In this document: one piece after another, positions 17,995 to 27,285 of the stretch
Numbering within the stretch: position 1 is the stretch's first letter
How the letters are laid out: every line of letters begins with the position of its first letter
From: Dictyoglomota bacterium
GTDB taxonomy: Bacteria; Coprothermobacterota; Coprothermobacteria; Coprothermobacterales; JAADFF01
Length of the DNA stretch: 64,000 bases
Reading direction: 5' to 3'
Assembly: GCA_013153035.1 (NCBI GenBank)
Contig: JAADFF010000001.1
Location: forward strand, 1 to 64,000
Program-made: the position numbers and the translations under genes
The notes under the pieces: generated by a model
The model's database searches: none
The model's input: the letters and a program-made list of their open reading frames with translations, nothing else
Told to the model about the DNA's origin: nothing

Positions 17995-19152
17995 GTGGAC
18001 GGAATAATTGAGTGCCTTCCCGTTCATCAAGGCAGAGTTCATTTACACATTACCGATGAGATGAAGTCCTACAAGTATTTGAAGCTTGTGGGAATAACCT
18101 CATCTGGTAAGAAAATTCCTTTCCGTACTATTATCTTAAACAACACAGAACATTATGATTTTGACATCCCCCCGTACCAAACATTTAAAGAAGTATGTGT
18201 TGTTCCAGCCAAGCTTTTTTATCACGAACCACGTCTGTTTTCTGTTAATCCCGATGATCCTCTTGAAGGTCGTGATAAGAGAGAGCATGAAGATCGTATT
18301 CCAATTGTTTTTATTCATGGACTGTGGAGGGTGGAGCTAACTCCTCCCGATAAACGTTTTGGTCGTTGGTATTATGAGACAAAGTTTCAAACCTTTTTAC
18401 ACTTTATAAGTGCCCTTAGACCTTTTAGGAACAGGGTAAAAATCTATGCCTATGTTTATCCTGCTCATTACTTGACCCTGGAGGAACATGCTCAGAACCT
18501 TATTGACCTGATGAAACGCAGTAAAACTTTATCTTCTACACCTCCTATTCTTATTGGGCACAGTTTTGGTGGACTTGTAGCCCGTGAGGTTGCACGGAAG
18601 TATCCTACTAGAAGTGTTGTTACTATTGCAAGTCCTCATAAAGGCACACCTATTATTGATTACATGTATATGTCTTACAGCGATTTTAAAAGATTATGGG
18701 GACGTATGCGTGAGCTTATGATGGGGTTGTATCAGATTCGTGAGATGCTTTTTGCATCGGAGCAGTTTGTAGTGTCTCCTGCTCATGAATATTTGTTATG
18801 GCATGACGAGCCTTATGTATGGAAAGACAAAGTCCCCGTGTTTACGGTAGCTCCGTGGTTGGAGATAGATGTATCTCCTGAGATCATTGCCTCCATGCTT
18901 GAGGAAGCCCAAAAAAATCCTGCCTCTGTTGGCAGTTATCTATTTTCGGCAAGACTTATGGCATTCATGGGTCAGCATATGGGATATGAAAACTGGTCTA
19001 ACAACGATGGTGCTGTACCCATGGAGAGTAGTAGAGAAGGGATTATAGGTGATATGGTAGAAAAATTGCCCCATATCATGGGGGATCATGAGACCCCACT
19101 AAGGGCTACCGACTATTTTATTCAACATATCTTACCTGCTGTTATTACATAA
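17995..19152 (+). CDS. Alpha/beta-hydrolase, lipase-like
   Basis: 385-aa cytosolic-looking hydrolase (no signal peptide). Seen: the oxyanion segment IPIVFIHGLWR, the nucleophile elbow LIGHSFGGLVAREVA (Ser), the candidate acid in NNDGAVP and the candidate His in GDHETPLR. About 105 N-terminal residues before the hydrolase core look like a separate beta-rich domain of unknown role. GTG 17995 is used because AGGGAGG lies 8 nt upstream; an earlier TTG would put that site inside the gene. Lipase, esterase or acyl-hydrolase are all possible. Confidence 0.8.
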   Translation: MDGIIECLPVHQGRVHLHITDEMKSYKYLKLVGITSSGKKIPFRTIILNNTEHYDFDIPPYQTFKEVCVVPAKLFYHEPRLFSVNPDDPLEGRDKREHEDRIPIVFIHGLWRVELTPPDKRFGRWYYETKFQTFLHFISALRPFRNRVKIYAYVYPAHYLTLEEHAQNLIDLMKRSKTLSSTPPILIGHSFGGLVAREVARKYPTRSVVTIASPHKGTPIIDYMYMSYSDFKRLWGRMRELMMGLYQIREMLFASEQFVVSPAHEYLLWHDEPYVWKDKVPVFTVAPWLEIDVSPEIIASMLEEAQKNPASVGSYLFSARLMAFMGQHMGYENWSNNDGAVPMESSREGIIGDMVEKLPHIMGDHETPLRATDYFIQHILPAVIT

Positions 19153-19168
19153 GAAGGAGGAGTGGAGT

Positions 19169-20698
19169 ATGGGATGTAGATTTAAGATGCGTATTATGGG
19201 TTATGTATTCGACTGCGAACAGCTATCTTGGGCTTTTTATGACTGGGCTAATTCTGGTTATTCTACGGTTATTACAACAACGGTTTTTCCTATTTACTTC
19301 CAGAATCAGATGGAGGCATTTATAAAGGGTCGTCTTGGTGAGGATTTGGGGAAAGTCAGGGAATGGCTTTCTCAGTTTTGGACAAGCAATAATATTGCCG
19401 ATAAAATAGGTGATGAAGATTTACTTAAGCAGATTAATGATGTCAAGAGTTCTATGTCTGCTAGTGGTTTGAATCCCTCTGATGCCGATAAGTTTCTTCA
19501 GTATGTCAAGGATAACAATCCTAATCTTTATCATTCTATTGTTGAGAAGTGGAAAGATCATGTTTCATCGGCACAGGCTTTTGCCACTCTTAGTCTGATA
19601 AATTCTATAGGTACAGCAATAATGGTTGTTTTAGCACCTATTATTGGTGCCCTTGCCGACACCCTTAGTGGTAAGAAGAAGTTTCTAACATTTTTTATAT
19701 TAACTGGAGCATTGTCTAGTGCCGGTCTTTATTTCTTCACAAAGCCTGATCTGTGGGTACTTGGGGCAACCTTGTATGTGATATCTGCCATATCGTTTGC
19801 ATCGGCTAATGTTTTTTATGATTCATTGCTTCTTGATGTATCCCATGGTGAGCCTACTGTGATGGATATATTATCCTCCTTAGGTTACGCTGTGGGCTAT
19901 ATCGGGGGTGGTATTCTTCTTATTTTGTCATTTATTGTCATTATGATTATGCCCGATAAAGCTCTAGCTTCTCGTATTTCCTTTGTTATGGTGGGTGCCT
20001 GGTGGCTTTTGTTTTCTCTTCCCATCATTCTCTTTGTCAAGGAGCGTCAAACAGATTACGACCATAAACTATCTGTTGGTGAGGTTATAGGCAAATCTTT
20101 TGGAGATTTATGGGGATCCTTGAAAGCCCTTGCAAAGAGTAGAGATGCTCTCTTGTTTATCCTTGCGTATATTCTGTATATAGATGGTGTATCTACTATT
20201 ATTAAGCTCTCTGCAGGTTATGGTAAATCTTTAGGATTGGGCACAACAGCACTAATTGGTGCTATTGTTATGGTTCAGTTTGTGGCATTTCCGTTTGCTC
20301 TTCTGTATGCTTATATGGCAGATAAAATTGGTGCAAAGAAGTCTATACTTGTGGCTATAGGAGTTTACACATTTATCAGTGTATGGGGATATTTCCTTGA
20401 TACTGTGTGGGAGTTTTGGATTATGGCATTCCTTGTTGGAACTTCTCAGGGTGGAATTCAGGCTCTTAGTCGTTCATTCTTTGGTAGATTTGTACCTGAT
20501 GAAAGGTCTGCACAGTTTTATGGTTTGATGAGCTTTACCGGTAAGTTTGCAGCTATATGGGGGCCATTGCTAGTTGGTATTGTTACTGGAACCACCAACA
20601 ACCAGAGGTTGGGAATACTATCACTCTCCATTATGTTCCTGTTAGGTGCTGCTATCATGCTAATGGTTCCAGACGAACCAGAAAAAATATCTGTCTAA
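19169..20698 (+). CDS. MFS transporter, UMF1/Atg22-like
   Basis: 509-aa inner-membrane transporter with about 12 hydrophobic segments. The opening CEQLSWAFYDWANSGYSTVITTTVFPIYF is the hallmark of the UMF1 (Atg22/BtlA-like) branch, and a ~90-aa polar loop (residues ~55-135) separates TM1 and TM2. APIIGALAD, LFVKERQTD and a long C-terminal half (GTSQGGIQALSRSFFGRFVP) fit the family. The substrate is unknown; relatives export small metabolites or amino acids. It follows the hydrolase by 16 nt and is probably co-transcribed. Confidence 0.9.
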   Translation: MGCRFKMRIMGYVFDCEQLSWAFYDWANSGYSTVITTTVFPIYFQNQMEAFIKGRLGEDLGKVREWLSQFWTSNNIADKIGDEDLLKQINDVKSSMSASGLNPSDADKFLQYVKDNNPNLYHSIVEKWKDHVSSAQAFATLSLINSIGTAIMVVLAPIIGALADTLSGKKKFLTFFILTGALSSAGLYFFTKPDLWVLGATLYVISAISFASANVFYDSLLLDVSHGEPTVMDILSSLGYAVGYIGGGILLILSFIVIMIMPDKALASRISFVMVGAWWLLFSLPIILFVKERQTDYDHKLSVGEVIGKSFGDLWGSLKALAKSRDALLFILAYILYIDGVSTIIKLSAGYGKSLGLGTTALIGAIVMVQFVAFPFALLYAYMADKIGAKKSILVAIGVYTFISVWGYFLDTVWEFWIMAFLVGTSQGGIQALSRSFFGRFVPDERSAQFYGLMSFTGKFAAIWGPLLVGIVTGTTNNQRLGILSLSIMFLLGAAIMLMVPDEPEKISV

Positions 20699-20700
20699 TC

Positions 20701-21480
20701 TTAGTCTACTATCAAGGGGGAGCCTTTAAGATAGGCTCTCCCTCTTTCCACTGTTTCTTCTATAGCACGGTTGACAAGGTATATAACATCTTCATGATGA
20801 ATTTCTCCATTATATATCCATGCTTTTCTATTAATATTTAGTGGGTCTTTAAATGGTATATGTCTAATACCTTGACACAAATAGGATATTCCCAACTTAG
20901 ATAGACTGTATGCGAGTCCCTCGATGAGTATTGGCGCATAGTCGTATGTTTTTTGGTAGAGTAACATGTATCTATATGCTGCTGAGTAGTAGCCCACGAG
21001 ATATGGTTTTTCAATAGGAATAGATTTCATGCTATCCCGCATGGCAATGTCTATATGGTAGGGTATTTTATCAGGCAATGCAGTTGATATCTTGAATCCG
21101 ATGAAAGGTTTACCTATATATTCCATATATGCCCTGTCAATGGCCCTTTCTAACTGTCCATGGGTAATACTATCTTTAGTTCGTGCATTGATATATGGGT
21201 GTAGGAACTCGTCAAGTATGTAGTGGGAGGCGTATGCTATGGCAAATGCTGGGTATTCTTTTCGAAGGTTTTCTCCTAATTGCCTTATAAACAGGGGGGC
21301 ATTTCTGGGATCATGAAGTGCTTTGCCGAATATATAGATGTCTTTCTCAAATGGCATATATAGAAAGATATCTGGACCTTGGCTACCTAATACAATCAAC
21401 TTCATTGTTTGTTTGCCGAGCATTCCCAGTGTCTTTGCAACTTTTAATCCCACTATACTGTGTAAGAACTCTGATGGCAT
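20701..21480 (-). CDS. Zinc-dependent phospholipase C-like protein
   Basis: 259 aa. The N-terminal half has the pattern of the Zn_dep_PLPC family (PF00882-like): MPSEFLHSIVGLKVAKTL, LGSQGPDIFLYMPF, a FGKALHDPRN His and AYASHYILDEFLHPYI, giving several His/Asp ligands for a metal site. No signal peptide is evident. Family members range from secreted phospholipases to uncharacterised intracellular metal hydrolases, so the substrate is open. An AGGGCGGGGGTGA ribosome site precedes ATG 21480. Confidence 0.78.
   Translation of the reverse strand: MPSEFLHSIVGLKVAKTLGMLGKQTMKLIVLGSQGPDIFLYMPFEKDIYIFGKALHDPRNAPLFIRQLGENLRKEYPAFAIAYASHYILDEFLHPYINARTKDSITHGQLERAIDRAYMEYIGKPFIGFKISTALPDKIPYHIDIAMRDSMKSIPIEKPYLVGYYSAAYRYMLLYQKTYDYAPILIEGLAYSLSKLGISYLCQGIRHIPFKDPLNINRKAWIYNGEIHHEDVIYLVNRAIEETVERGRAYLKGSPLIVD
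20714..20746 (+). terminator. Terminator of the hydrolase-MFS unit, inside the convergent gene
   Basis: An 11-bp stem (AGGGGGAGCCT / AGGCTCTCCCT, one G-U) with a 7-nt loop and a pyrimidine-rich tail starts 16 nt after the MFS stop. The same bases encode the last residues of the minus-strand PLC-like gene. Confidence 0.75.
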
Positions 21481-21584
21481 GTTATCACCCCCGCCCTTTT
21501 ATTATGCCACATGCATAGAACATAAGAATATTAGGTATTTTATAAATGGTATTGTGTCATAATACAAATAAGGGGGTGGTAGGT

Positions 21585-22667
21585 ATGGGTTGGATATATG
21601 GACCTGTTAACAATGTTGAGGATATTGCCAGAATCAACTGTATTATTCGTGATGAGATGATGATTGCGGAGTCTCCTGAGGTTCTTACTGAGCTTAAAAA
21701 GCGTTCAGATTATTTATGTACACTAACACATTCTCCATTTTGGAAGAAGAAATTTGGAGACAAGATTGATCTTTTGAAAGAAGAGGCTATTAAACAGAAT
21801 AGGGCTACAGTACGTCTTGCCAATATGATAGCTAAGGTAAGGGGATGGAACAAAGAATATTCTCCATGGGGGAAAGACAAGTATCCTGATTTTGAAAAGC
21901 ATCTTCAGGAAGTTGTTGATATGCTTCTTGAAGAGATAGAGAAATCAGTTTATGAAGACAAGACCCAGATAGAGGTCGATATTAGAAAACTATTCTGTCA
22001 GATACGTTTCAGCATGTTATATGCAGATAGCAAGGAAAAACTGTACGCTCTAAAGAAAAAGGCAGAGGTATGGGTTTTTACGACATTTGGAAAAATCTTT
22101 GTTATGCTTTTCGATGTGGATGCTTTGGTCAAATTGAGGGATATGACAGTTGCTGAATTTAATAGGACTATAGATTTGGCCAATATTGTTGCTGAATATA
22201 ACGGTTGGGATATAGAGTTTGAGTACTTCAATGAGAGTGACATGGAGCAGGAAGAAGATATCGAGGAGTATATTGAAAGACTTGAGGAGGAAGAGAAAAA
22301 AGCCTCTGAGTATATACCGACAGAGGCAAAATATGGTGATGCAAAAGTTTTATGGATTGTATACGAACTACCAAAGGTAAGAAGAGGTAAAAAGAGAAGG
22401 GCTAAAAGAGTATATTTACCTGCTGATGCCGAAGATATTCAGTTTGAGGGGCCAGATTGGTTCGAGACACGATTTGGAAGGAGAGTATGGGGTATTAAAA
22501 TAACATACACCAAGACTATAGGACCTAGAGTCATAAGAAGGGGAGACATGGAAATAAGCATTGGTCCAACTAAGGTCAAACGTTCGAAGATTGTTTCGTT
22601 ACCAGAAGGTGTTACGGAGTACGAGGTTATGGACACCAGACCTGCCGATGCCATGGCAATAGCATAA
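21585..22667 (+). CDS. Unknown protein with an internal ~60-aa duplication
   Basis: I do not recognise this 360-aa protein. Two segments align: residues ~30-95 (ELKKRSDYLCTL...RLANMIAKVRGWNKEY) and ~160-225 (ALKKKAEVWVFTT...DLANIVAEYNGWDIEF), indicating an ancient helical repeat. A Glu-rich stretch (~230-255) follows, then a basic, beta-rich C-terminal domain (VRRGKKRRAKRVYLP, GDMEISIGPTKVKRS). There is no signal peptide or membrane segment. ATG 21585 follows AGGGGGTGGTAGG. It is transcribed alone, with a terminator after it. Confidence 0.75.
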   Translation: MGWIYGPVNNVEDIARINCIIRDEMMIAESPEVLTELKKRSDYLCTLTHSPFWKKKFGDKIDLLKEEAIKQNRATVRLANMIAKVRGWNKEYSPWGKDKYPDFEKHLQEVVDMLLEEIEKSVYEDKTQIEVDIRKLFCQIRFSMLYADSKEKLYALKKKAEVWVFTTFGKIFVMLFDVDALVKLRDMTVAEFNRTIDLANIVAEYNGWDIEFEYFNESDMEQEEDIEEYIERLEEEEKKASEYIPTEAKYGDAKVLWIVYELPKVRRGKKRRAKRVYLPADAEDIQFEGPDWFETRFGRRVWGIKITYTKTIGPRVIRRGDMEISIGPTKVKRSKIVSLPEGVTEYEVMDTRPADAMAIA

Positions 22668-22694
22668 AGGAAAACAATTTGATTAAGGTATAAG

Positions 22695-22720
22695 TGGGGG
22701 CATAATGCCCCCATTATTTT
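22695..22720 (+). terminator. Rho-independent terminator
   Basis: Stem TGGGGGCA / TGCCCCCA with a 3-nt loop, then TTATTTTATT. It ends the transcript of the duplicated-domain gene just before the RadC-like gene. Confidence 0.9.
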
Positions 22721-22737
22721 ATTGATACAATAATGAT

Positions 22738-23289
22738 ATGAAACCGAGAGAAAAGATCATTAATTTAGGAGTGGAGTCTCTTAATGATGAGGAGCTATTA
22801 ATGCTCTTTATTGGCAGTGGTTTTAATGGACTTACAGCCCGTGATATAGCACGAAGTCTTTTAGATGAATTCCGCTCATTGAATGATGTTTTTCGAGCAT
22901 CTCCTGAAGAGCTAATGAGTATAGAAGGTGTTGGTGTTGCTATATCTTCAAGGCTTGTGGCTGTTGGTGAGATTATGAGGCGTGTAATTCATAAGCCTTT
23001 ACTCCAAGAAGAGTATGTAATTATTATGTGTGCAAATGAAAATACAGGGGTTTTTATAACGGGGATAGATAATGAAATTACTATTGCTTGGGATTTAACG
23101 CAACTTCCATGTAAGGATGTTGTTTTGTACCATAGTCATGGGAAAGAGAAAATGCCATCAATATCTGATGAGTGGTTAGTTCTTTACCTTAAAGAGAAGG
23201 GCCTAAATGTTATAAAGTATGAGATTATGACATCTAATATGGATATTTATGATGTATTATCAAAAGTAGATTATATGAAGGGGGAATAG
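22738..23289 (+). CDS. RadC-like (JAB/MPN) protein, shortened
   Basis: 183 aa against a usual ~225. The N-terminal helix-hairpin-helix part is clear (SLNDEELLMLFIGSG, LMSIEGVGVAISSRL). The C-terminal JAMM-like domain keeps HSH and a following Ser...Asp (HSHGKEKMPSISDEW), but the spacing between the second His and Ser is six rather than the JAMM seven, and the fold is about 40 aa shorter. Activity as a metalloprotease is doubtful. There is no Shine-Dalgarno site: a TACAAT box ends 6 nt before ATG, so the message may be leaderless. The nitrilase gene follows after 3 nt. Confidence 0.8.
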   Translation: MKPREKIINLGVESLNDEELLMLFIGSGFNGLTARDIARSLLDEFRSLNDVFRASPEELMSIEGVGVAISSRLVAVGEIMRRVIHKPLLQEEYVIIMCANENTGVFITGIDNEITIAWDLTQLPCKDVVLYHSHGKEKMPSISDEWLVLYLKEKGLNVIKYEIMTSNMDIYDVLSKVDYMKGE

Positions 23290-23292
23290 CGT

Positions 23293-24072
23293 ATGAAGAT
23301 AGGGTTTGCCCAGATGTTGCCTAAATTGCTTGATCTTAGTGGCAATTTGGAGAAAATAAAAGCGCTGATGACATCTGAAGATTATGATGTTTTGGTGTTT
23401 CCAGAGCTTGCTACTACAGGCTATGTATTTGAAAATATAGATGAAGTATGGAATGTTGCCATGTCTGTAGATGAACTGGTGGACTTTGTGACATCTGTAA
23501 AAAGGCCGGGACTTATTGTAATAGGATTTGCAGAAAAGTATGGCGACAAATTATTTAATTCATCTGTAGCCATAACTCCTGAAGGTGATTACTATTTGTA
23601 TAGAAAGATTCATCTCTTTGATAGAGAAAAGTTATGGTTTTCTCCGGGTAATCTTGGTTTTACAGTATTTGATTGGCGGGGATATAAGTTTGGCATGATG
23701 ATATGCTTTGACTGGATTTTCCCCGAGGCTATGCGCACGCTGGCTGTGAAAGGAGCGGATCTGGTACTTCATAGTGCCAACCTTGTACTTCCTTACTGTC
23801 AGAATGCTATGACAACAAGGTGCCTTGAAAATCATGTATTTGCCATTACTGCCAATCGTATAGGTGAAGAAAGAGGTGTAAAGTTTACGGGTATGAGCCA
23901 GATTACAGGCGTTAAGGGAGATATTCTTCTAAGATATTCTCCCGATGGAGAAGGTCTGGGATTTGTTGAAGTTAACTTATTTGAGTCGCGAGACAAACGT
24001 ATTGCCACACTGAATAACATTATGCTTGATAGAAGACCAGAATGGTATTTAGACCTTACAAGGGGGGTATAA
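23293..24072 (+). CDS. Carbon-nitrogen hydrolase (nitrilase superfamily)
   Basis: 259 aa with the Glu-Lys-Cys triad: FPELATTGY (Glu), YRKIHLFDRE (Lys) and MICFDWIFPEAMR (Cys). Length and motifs fit omega-amidase, N-carbamoylputrescine amidase-like or related amidohydrolases; the exact subfamily cannot be fixed. It lies 3 nt after the RadC-like gene and 3 nt before the phosphohexomutase, so the three form an operon. AAGGGGGAA precedes the ATG. Confidence 0.88.
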   Translation: MKIGFAQMLPKLLDLSGNLEKIKALMTSEDYDVLVFPELATTGYVFENIDEVWNVAMSVDELVDFVTSVKRPGLIVIGFAEKYGDKLFNSSVAITPEGDYYLYRKIHLFDREKLWFSPGNLGFTVFDWRGYKFGMMICFDWIFPEAMRTLAVKGADLVLHSANLVLPYCQNAMTTRCLENHVFAITANRIGEERGVKFTGMSQITGVKGDILLRYSPDGEGLGFVEVNLFESRDKRIATLNNIMLDRRPEWYLDLTRGV

Positions 24073-24075
24073 ACT

Positions 24076-25455
24076 ATGCCAATAAAATTTGGAACAGATG
24101 GCTGGCGTGATCTTATAGGTTTCGATTACAATGCTGAAAACATTGTTCGGGTGTCAAGAGCTGTTTCTCAATATTTTCAGAAGCTTAATAAAGGTAGTAA
24201 AGTTCTTATAGGCTATGACAACCGCTTTATGTCTGAAGAGTTTGCCCAGGTGATTGGTAGGGTATTCGATTCTGATGGTTATGAGGTTCATATATTTGAG
24301 AAACCTGTGCCAACCCCACTGCTTGCATGGTCTGTTAAGCATAAGGGATATGCTTTAGGTATTATGTTGACCGCTAGTCATAATCCTCATTATTATCATG
24401 GATATAAGGTAATCCCATGGCATGGCAGCCCTGCTGAGAAGGATATTACCGATGGTATACAGGCACTTATAGATCTGGATGCCCCCGTTTCTGTTGACTT
24501 TCCCTATGAAAAGAAATATCTTATTCCCGTTCCCGATGATTACCTTCTTGCTGTAAAGTCATTTGTTGGTGATATTAAGACGGATATGCGTATCGTATAT
24601 TCAGCCATGCATGGTGTAGGAGCAGGTTTTACTGATAGGGTCTTGAAATCTTACGGGCTCCATGTTTCTACAATCCGTAGTGGTAGAGATCCCTATTTTG
24701 GTGGTATAATTCCTGAACCCAAACCACAGTATCTTTCCGATCTTGCACAGATGGTCAAAGGTTTTGGTGCTGTTGGATTGGCCAACGATGGAGATGCCGA
24801 TAGGTTTGGTCTTGTTGATGAAAAAGGAAATGTTGTTAATAATAACTGGTTTCTCGCCGCTATTGCATGGTACCTCTACGAGATCAAGAAGATGAAGGGT
24901 AATATTGGCCGAACCGTAGCTACAACGCATATGCTTAACAATATCGCTAAAGCTTATGGCTACAGCTGTGTGGAAACCCCTGTTGGTTTTAAATGGTTAG
25001 GCAAGGAAATGAGAGAAGGTAATATTTTCTATGGTGGAGAAGAGTCTGGTGGGCTGGGTATAGCTGAGCATGTACCAGAAAAAGATGGTGTTATTGCCGA
25101 TGTTATGTTTGTTCATGCCCTTACATCATTTGGTGGTACTGTTTCCGAATTTATGCAGTTCTTGCAAGATAGATTTGGGCCGTTAGTATATGAAAGAAGA
25201 GATTATCATTTGTCTCAGGAGCAGAGAGCCTATGTAAAGGCTATGTTGGAGTCTGAGGAATTACCTTCTTGGTTAGATAATGTTAAAGAGGTTATTCGCA
25301 AAGATGGACTGAAAGTTATTTGGAATGATGGGGCATGGCTTCTTATTAGACTGTCTGGCACGGAGCCTGTCATTAGGGTCTATGTAGAAGCTCAAGAGGA
25401 GGATAGGTTAGAAGAGATACATACCTTGGTGGTGAAAAATGTTTTAGAAAGATGA
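24076..25455 (+). CDS. Phosphoglucomutase/phosphomannomutase
   Basis: 459-aa alpha-D-phosphohexomutase. Seen: KFGTDGWRDLIG at the N-terminus, the phosphoserine loop LTASHNPHYYHGYK, the Mg site DGDADRFGL, the sugar loop GEESGGLG, and the phosphate-binding RLSGTEPVIRVY in domain 4. It interconverts hexose-1- and hexose-6-phosphates for glycan or glycogen metabolism. Glucose and mannose specificity cannot be told apart by eye. Confidence 0.93.
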   Translation: MPIKFGTDGWRDLIGFDYNAENIVRVSRAVSQYFQKLNKGSKVLIGYDNRFMSEEFAQVIGRVFDSDGYEVHIFEKPVPTPLLAWSVKHKGYALGIMLTASHNPHYYHGYKVIPWHGSPAEKDITDGIQALIDLDAPVSVDFPYEKKYLIPVPDDYLLAVKSFVGDIKTDMRIVYSAMHGVGAGFTDRVLKSYGLHVSTIRSGRDPYFGGIIPEPKPQYLSDLAQMVKGFGAVGLANDGDADRFGLVDEKGNVVNNNWFLAAIAWYLYEIKKMKGNIGRTVATTHMLNNIAKAYGYSCVETPVGFKWLGKEMREGNIFYGGEESGGLGIAEHVPEKDGVIADVMFVHALTSFGGTVSEFMQFLQDRFGPLVYERRDYHLSQEQRAYVKAMLESEELPSWLDNVKEVIRKDGLKVIWNDGAWLLIRLSGTEPVIRVYVEAQEEDRLEEIHTLVVKNVLER

Positions 25456-25465
25456 GGTGATGTAG

Positions 25466-26047
25466 GTGTCGATTAACATATTAGATGTATTAGCTATTTT
25501 GTACTTAATTCTTGCCGTTGTTGATGGATGGCGGAAGGGGGTTTATACTCTTTTCAATATACTTGCCCTTGTGCTGTCAGGCTTGTTTGCCAAGTTTTGG
25601 TATGGCTTCATGCTTTCTTTTCTTAATAGCGCATTTGGATTTGAATCTTCTATAGCAAAATATGTTAGTGATTTAGTTCAAGCTAATCCTCAAAATCTGA
25701 AGCTGTTTGCTCAGTTTTTGGGAATGCAAACAGATATTACTGTACAAGTTGCCGATGTTAGCCATAAAATAGCTGTACTTCTTGCTATGGCCCTTTCATT
25801 TATAGCCGCTTATATTATATTGCGTATCATCTTCCTTTTCTTCTCGGGAAAAGCTTCAGAAATGCTTTCTATGAAACTCTTCGGTGTGCTTGTCCATCTT
25901 ATTATTGCCGTGGTTGTTATTACCATAGTCTTCGACATTTTATGGGCTTTGTCTTTTCAAATAGAAGGACTTCGTAACCTTATGTTGACAAGTAAGATAT
26001 GGCCTCTTGCATCTTATATTAACGCCCTCCTGTTGTCATTGATATGA
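25466..26047 (+). CDS. CvpA-family membrane protein
   Basis: 193 aa with four hydrophobic segments and the N-terminal pattern LAILYLILAVVDGWRKGVYTLF of the CvpA family (colicin V production accessory, envelope function). The GTG start 25466 follows GATGAGGTGATGTAGG, overlapping the end of the phosphohexomutase unit by a 10-nt gap. The role here is unknown. Confidence 0.82.
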   Translation: MSINILDVLAILYLILAVVDGWRKGVYTLFNILALVLSGLFAKFWYGFMLSFLNSAFGFESSIAKYVSDLVQANPQNLKLFAQFLGMQTDITVQVADVSHKIAVLLAMALSFIAAYIILRIIFLFFSGKASEMLSMKLFGVLVHLIIAVVVITIVFDILWALSFQIEGLRNLMLTSKIWPLASYINALLLSLI

Positions 26048-26050
26048 TTA

Positions 26051-26079
26051 TATGAGCTATTTGTGTGAAGAGTTATAAT
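26051..26079 (+). promoter_or_regulatory. Candidate promoter of htrA
   Basis: A perfect TATAAT (26074-26079) lies 35 nt before the htrA ribosome site. The -35 position (TATGAG, 17-nt spacer) is weak, so an activator or extended element may be needed. Confidence 0.5.
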
Positions 26080-26119
26080 GTTAGCGTATCTATAGTCTAT
26101 TCATAAGGGAGGGATGGCT

Positions 26120-27283
26120 ATGAAAAACTCAGTAGGTCTAGTTATTGCTGTATTAATTATTTCTGTATTGGCAGGAGTACTTGGTGGCTATATGGTGGCC
26201 GACTATGCTATAGCAAATTATGTAGCTACCCATGGAGCATCATTTAGTGCTACAAGCACATGTTCTGAGGGTACATCTACTTCTACACCTGTGGTGGTAG
26301 GAAATAGCACGCTGAACATGCCTTCACTTGCACCACTTGTTGCTAAGGTAAGACCGGCAGTTGTTCACATTGCCGTTGTGTCTTATGTTGAACAATTTAA
26401 TATATTTGGTGGCTACAGTGTCGTTCCGCAGGAAGGTTTGGGTTCTGGCTTTTTCATAAAGTATGATGGAAAGTACTACGTTGTTACTAATAGACATGTT
26501 GTCAAAGATGCAGATAATGTTACCGTAAAGCTTTACGACGGTTCTGCATATAAGGCTAAAGTATTGGGTACTGATGATTGGTCGGATATTGCGGTTTTGA
26601 AGCTGATTAATTTCCCTAAAGATAAACCTATTCATTATCTTGAGTGGGGAGATTCTTCTAAAGTAAAGGTTGGAGATTTTGTCATAGCGGTGGGGAATCC
26701 GTATGGTTTCGATTACACTGTAACATTTGGTATTATCAGCGGAAAAGAGAGAACAATTAATGAGGGTAATGGCGTAGTAGTTTATGATGCACTTCAAACT
26801 GATGCCGCTATTAATCCCGGTAATTCTGGTGGACCGCTAGTTACCATGGATGGTAAAGTTGTGGGTATCAACACGGCTATATATGCCCAGGCTCAAGGTA
26901 TAGGCTTCTCTGTTTCTGCCAATACAGCAAAAAAAGTTGTTGATGATATTCTGAAGTATGGACATGCCAGATGGCCATATATTGGTATTTACATGGTGGA
27001 TGTTAATGAAGATATGAAGGAAAAGCTTGATTTACCGTTTGAAGGTGGGGTATATGTTGCTAAAGTGGTTCCAGGTTCTCCTGCTGACAAGGCTGGAATC
27101 CAGAAGGGTGATATTATTATTGCTCTCAATGGCGAAAAGATAGAAAATTCTGATACTTTAGCTAGGGATATTCGACAGAACTATAATCCTGGTGATACTG
27201 TGACACTAAAAATTTATCGTGATGGGGAGTATATTGAGAAAACTATTGTTCTAGGTGAAAAACCTAAGCAGCAGGGACGGTGA
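26120..27283 (+). CDS. htrA: HtrA/DegP-type serine protease with one PDZ domain
   Basis: 387-aa envelope quality-control protease. Seen: an uncleaved-looking N-terminal membrane anchor (~residues 5-28), a Ser/Thr-rich linker, then a trypsin-like domain with His (VVTNRHVVKDA), Asp (TDDWSDIAVLKL) and Ser (NPGNSGGPLV), followed by one PDZ domain (GVYVAKVVPGSPADKAGIQKGDII). ATG 26120 has good spacing from AAGGGAGGG; ATG 26114 is too close. The one-PDZ form is common in Gram-positive and thermophilic bacteria. Confidence 0.95.
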   Translation: MKNSVGLVIAVLIISVLAGVLGGYMVADYAIANYVATHGASFSATSTCSEGTSTSTPVVVGNSTLNMPSLAPLVAKVRPAVVHIAVVSYVEQFNIFGGYSVVPQEGLGSGFFIKYDGKYYVVTNRHVVKDADNVTVKLYDGSAYKAKVLGTDDWSDIAVLKLINFPKDKPIHYLEWGDSSKVKVGDFVIAVGNPYGFDYTVTFGIISGKERTINEGNGVVVYDALQTDAAINPGNSGGPLVTMDGKVVGINTAIYAQAQGIGFSVSANTAKKVVDDILKYGHARWPYIGIYMVDVNEDMKEKLDLPFEGGVYVAKVVPGSPADKAGIQKGDIIIALNGEKIENSDTLARDIRQNYNPGDTVTLKIYRDGEYIEKTIVLGEKPKQQGR

Positions 27284-27285
27284 CA

